Shown here: in pieces, positions 22,591 through 24,866 of the stretch
Layout: every line of letters begins with the position of its first letter
How positions within the stretch are numbered: position 1 is the stretch's first letter
DNA from: Muribaculaceae bacterium
GTDB lineage: Bacteria > Bacteroidota > Bacteroidia > Bacteroidales > Muribaculaceae
Reading direction: 5' to 3'
Assembly: GCA_017962285.1 (NCBI GenBank)
Contig: JAGCVR010000096.1
Location: forward strand, 1-24,866
DNA length: 24,866 nt
The notes under the pieces: generated by a model
Databases searched by the model: none
What the model saw: the letters and a program-made list of their open reading frames with translations, nothing else
Told to the model about the DNA's origin: nothing
Made by a program: the position numbers and the translations under genes

Positions 22591-24356
22591 CAAGACTTCT
22601 GCTTGAAACATCTTTCCCATCATCGGTAACCGACGAAAAACTGATTGCCGAACAGATAGAAACCACCGGCAAGATGCCTGTGGAGGAAAGTGCTGAAGCA
22701 CAAGACAATGCAAAATTGTGCTATGTCTTATATCTCGTCAGGAATGAAGAACGGACTCTTGCACTGGATTTCATCAATTCGGTTTTGGAGAGCGAAAGGC
22801 ACCAGTTGATGCCTCCGCTGCATCACGCATGGCTAAGACTGGCCCGGATGACCCTTCTGATTGATATTGAGGACTTCAGTGCCGCACTTAACGAAGCCGA
22901 AAACACGCTGGTGATTCTCTCGGGTATGATTGGGCGGAAGAACGACACTTTTCTGGCGATTGTGGCCTCAATTCTGTTCAATTTATCCCGACTTCACCAT
23001 GCCACCGGTGAAAGCGGACGTGCCACTAAGGAACTGCTGAAATCGCAACAACTCTTTGAACGCCTCGCTAAAAAAGACGAAGCAAAGTATTCGGCAATGC
23101 TCTTTCATGCTGTGAAAGCTTCAACGAGCATCATAAAATCCCGCCAGAGGCAGATGCAGATTTTTGCTCATTATCAGGACATTACAGAACAGAACACTCT
23201 TCTTCTAAACGATGACAGTGATGCCACGATTGCTCTTGGCAATCTGGTGGATTCGCTGGCTCACGAAGGCGAAATAATGCTTGAACTCGGCAACGGACGT
23301 AATGCCGTGAAATACTATACAAGAGCTCTCCGATACCAGAAACGTCTTTCGGACGGCATGGGGATGCGTGAGCTGGAACTGTCGCTGGGGCTGGCACGCG
23401 GACTGATGCGTGTAACCAACCGGCGTGCAGCGGCAGAGCAGCTCCTGTCTTCTCTTCTGCCTCTGGCTCAGCGTTTAGGAGCTCAGAAAGAAGAAAGTGA
23501 AATTACGGATTTACTCAATAGCAAAAATAAAAACTTCAATATCATGAATCTCTTGAAGACTATTTTCACGTGTGTGGTTTTAACTCTTTGCGCCGCCACA
23601 AGTGCCGACGCACAACTCATAGTGGGACACCGCGGCTCGGTATGGGGGGTGGAAAACACCAAGGCTGCTTTCGTAAACGGTGCCAGAGCCGGTGCCTGGG
23701 GACTTGAGTGCGACATTCATCTCACTGCCGACGGTGCTTTCGTGGTGTGCCACGATGCCACCACCAAGCGAATTGGAGGCACTGAAGAGCGTCTGGGATC
23801 AATTAATCTGAATAGAGCCATGGCGATTGAACTGTCGCAGACGCGTCGCGGCATATACTACGCAGGGCATCTCATTTCGCTGGGTGAATATCTTGATATC
23901 TGCAAGGAGGAAAATGTGGTTCCCGTGATTGAGGTGAAATACACCGACTGCGCCACCGTACACAGCGAAGAGAAAAACCCCGAAAACAACAATTTCACCG
24001 GCGTACCGGCGCTGCTGAGCCTCGTGGAAAGCAAAGGCTTGCTCGACAAGGCTGTGATTATCTCATTCATGCCCGGGGTGATTGAATATATAAAGACAAA
24101 CCATCCGAATGTCCAGGTTCAGGTGCTTGCCGGTGATGGCGACATCAACAACTGGGTAACATGGTGCAAGGAGCGCAAAATCGACCTGGATGCCTCATGG
24201 GGCCTGATTACAAAAGAAGCCGTGGACGAACTGCATAAAGCGGGTCTGAAAGTGAACGTATGGACGGTGGACGACCCCGAGGTATTTGCCCGACTGCAGG
24301 AATGGGGGGTGGACTACATCACCACTAATGCGCTGTTTCCCCAAAAGTCAAACTGA
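22587..24356 (+). CDS. Helical-repeat (TPR-like) protein fused in frame to a GDPD enzyme
   Basis: The reading frame is open for 589 residues. I chose the ATG at 22587 because it overlaps the previous stop; the frame upstream of it is a shadow of the PfkB gene. Residues 1-318 are alpha-helical and hydrophilic, with TPR-like repeats (for example NGRNAVKYYTRALRYQKRL) and no signal peptide. At residue 320 a Met begins a typical signal sequence (NLLKTIFTCVVLTLCAA), followed by a complete glycerophosphodiester phosphodiesterase domain. The junction (about 312-319, SKNKNFNI) is A-rich at DNA level and looks like a former intergenic spacer whose stop was lost. If made as one chain, the helical part would be cytoplasmic and the enzyme periplasmic. 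If the inner ATG is used, there are two products. Confidence 0.75.
   Translation: MTRLLLETSFPSSVTDEKLIAEQIETTGKMPVEESAEAQDNAKLCYVLYLVRNEERTLALDFINSVLESERHQLMPPLHHAWLRLARMTLLIDIEDFSAALNEAENTLVILSGMIGRKNDTFLAIVASILFNLSRLHHATGESGRATKELLKSQQLFERLAKKDEAKYSAMLFHAVKASTSIIKSRQRQMQIFAHYQDITEQNTLLLNDDSDATIALGNLVDSLAHEGEIMLELGNGRNAVKYYTRALRYQKRLSDGMGMRELELSLGLARGLMRVTNRRAAAEQLLSSLLPLAQRLGAQKEESEITDLLNSKNKNFNIMNLLKTIFTCVVLTLCAATSADAQLIVGHRGSVWGVENTKAAFVNGARAGAWGLECDIHLTADGAFVVCHDATTKRIGGTEERLGSINLNRAMAIELSQTRRGIYYAGHLISLGEYLDICKEENVVPVIEVKYTDCATVHSEEKNPENNNFTGVPALLSLVESKGLLDKAVIISFMPGVIEYIKTNHPNVQVQVLAGDGDINNWVTWCKERKIDLDASWGLITKEAVDELHKAGLKVNVWTVDDPEVFARLQEWGVDYITTNALFPQKSN
23544..24356 (+). CDS. Glycerophosphodiester phosphodiesterase (alternative inner start)
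   Basis: From the inner ATG at 23544 the product is 270 residues with its own signal peptide, cleaved near ADAQ. The TIM-barrel active site is complete: His29-Arg30 in VGHRG, Glu55 and Asp57 in GLECDIHLTADG, and His70 in VVCHD. It should hydrolyse glycerophosphodiesters (deacylated phospholipids) to glycerol 3-phosphate and an alcohol in the periplasm. An A-rich stretch at 23522-23533 would serve as a Bacteroidetes-type ribosome-binding region. Full length and normal signal peptide suggest that this start is used, with or without the longer fused form. A substrate link to the phospholipase A and LTA-synthase-like genes in this window is possible but unproven. Confidence 0.8.
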   Translation: MNLLKTIFTCVVLTLCAATSADAQLIVGHRGSVWGVENTKAAFVNGARAGAWGLECDIHLTADGAFVVCHDATTKRIGGTEERLGSINLNRAMAIELSQTRRGIYYAGHLISLGEYLDICKEENVVPVIEVKYTDCATVHSEEKNPENNNFTGVPALLSLVESKGLLDKAVIISFMPGVIEYIKTNHPNVQVQVLAGDGDINNWVTWCKERKIDLDASWGLITKEAVDELHKAGLKVNVWTVDDPEVFARLQEWGVDYITTNALFPQKSN

Positions 24357-24371
24357 TAATTTCCGTGAATC

Positions 24372-24866
24372 ATGTCAACCAACTTTTCATTTGCAGAAGA
24401 TTTGAAATTCATCTCCGGTGCCCGCATCGCCATTGTGGCTGCTGAGTGGAACAGCCACATTACCGATGCGCTCCTGAATGGCGCAGTTGGCTTCCTCAAG
24501 GAGCATGGCTACAGCACCGAGAATTACGGCGTGTTCCGCGTACCAGGCACGGTGGAACTGACCTATGCAGCCGCACAACTGGCTAAGCTGCAGGAGTTTG
24601 ATGCCATTATCATGATAGGCTGTGTGATTCGCGGCGACACCTCGCACTTCGACTATGTGTGCCAGAGCGTCACTCAGGGATGCACCATACTCAATGCCAC
24701 ACAGGACAAACCGGTGATTTTCTGTGTGCTTACGGTGGACAATGAGCAGCAGGCGCTTGACCGCGCCGGAGGACGACTCGGGAACAAGGGAGCAGAAGCC
24801 GCCGAGACCGCCATCAAGATGCTCCTCTTCCGCCAGAGCATTAAGCGCAAGACTGATGATATCTAA
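24372..24866 (+). CDS. ribH: 6,7-dimethyl-8-ribityllumazine synthase
   Basis: The 164-residue enzyme performs the penultimate step of riboflavin synthesis, joining 5-amino-6-ribitylaminouracil and 3,4-dihydroxy-2-butanone 4-phosphate. Visible active-site features are Trp26-Asn27, VPGTVEL (58-64), [15 protein letters not shown] with the proton-transferring His92, and [18 protein letters not shown] with Arg131, then GNKGAEAA. The protein normally assembles into pentamers or 60-subunit shells. The gene follows the GDPD frame by 15 bases and is probably cotranscribed with it; no FMN riboswitch precedes it. The TAA is the last codon of the window, so the gene is complete. Confidence 0.95.
   Translation: MSTNFSFAEDLKFISGARIAIVAAEWNSHITDALLNGAVGFLKEHGYSTENYGVFRVPGTVELTYAAAQLAKLQEFDAIIMIGCVIRGDTSHFDYVCQSVTQGCTILNATQDKPVIFCVLTVDNEQQALDRAGGRLGNKGAEAAETAIKMLLFRQSIKRKTDDI

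Overview
The window looks like chromosomal DNA of a Bacteroidales bacterium, probably from a gut lineage close to Muribaculaceae or Prevotellaceae. The protein families fit this: a GH78-type glycosidase, a reverse rubrerythrin, a polyferredoxin with an aldo/keto reductase, and LytS/LytTR-type regulators. Many intergenic regions carry the Bacteroidetes promoter signature, TTG then TAnnTTTG about 18-21 bases downstream. No tRNA, rRNA, CRISPR array, insertion sequence or phage gene was seen. The species is inference.

Layout. 1-182 is the dockerin-like tail of a gene that begins outside the window, followed by a terminator. 183-873 has no protein gene. It holds a repeat, hairpins, a short promoter-terminator cassette (400-500), and a second promoter-terminator unit (531-773) that looks like an independent RNA of about 200 nt. 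Then come a membrane glycosyltransferase (874-1836) and a secreted GH78-like hydrolase (1866-3587). Next is a ThrRS-like/uridine-kinase fusion (3844-5409, probably starting at 3748), followed by a run of membrane and redox genes: polyferredoxin (5625), Tat-lipoprotein aldo/keto reductase (7187) and a LTA-synthase-like sulfatase-fold enzyme (8607). Reverse rubrerythrin (10657) has its own promoter and a strong terminator.

11282-17520 lies on the minus strand: dnaX, an outer-membrane phospholipase A, guanine deaminase, and a two-component pair. The LytTR response regulator of this pair is cut by an in-frame TAA between its two domains, while its kinase is intact. Facing away from the kinase are two tandem, related serine hydrolases (17676 and 19350). 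The last block is a SIS-domain isomerase, a PfkB-fold protein that has lost its catalytic motif, a helical-repeat protein fused in frame to a glycerophosphodiester phosphodiesterase, and ribH, which ends on the last base.

The most noteworthy observations are the nonsense-split response regulator, the PfkB-like protein lacking the GAGD motif, the TPR-GDPD fusion with an internal signal sequence, the kinase whose conserved N-terminus has no ATG, the orphan RNA units upstream of 874, and an intergenic repeat family whose hairpin stems differ in sequence but keep pairing.
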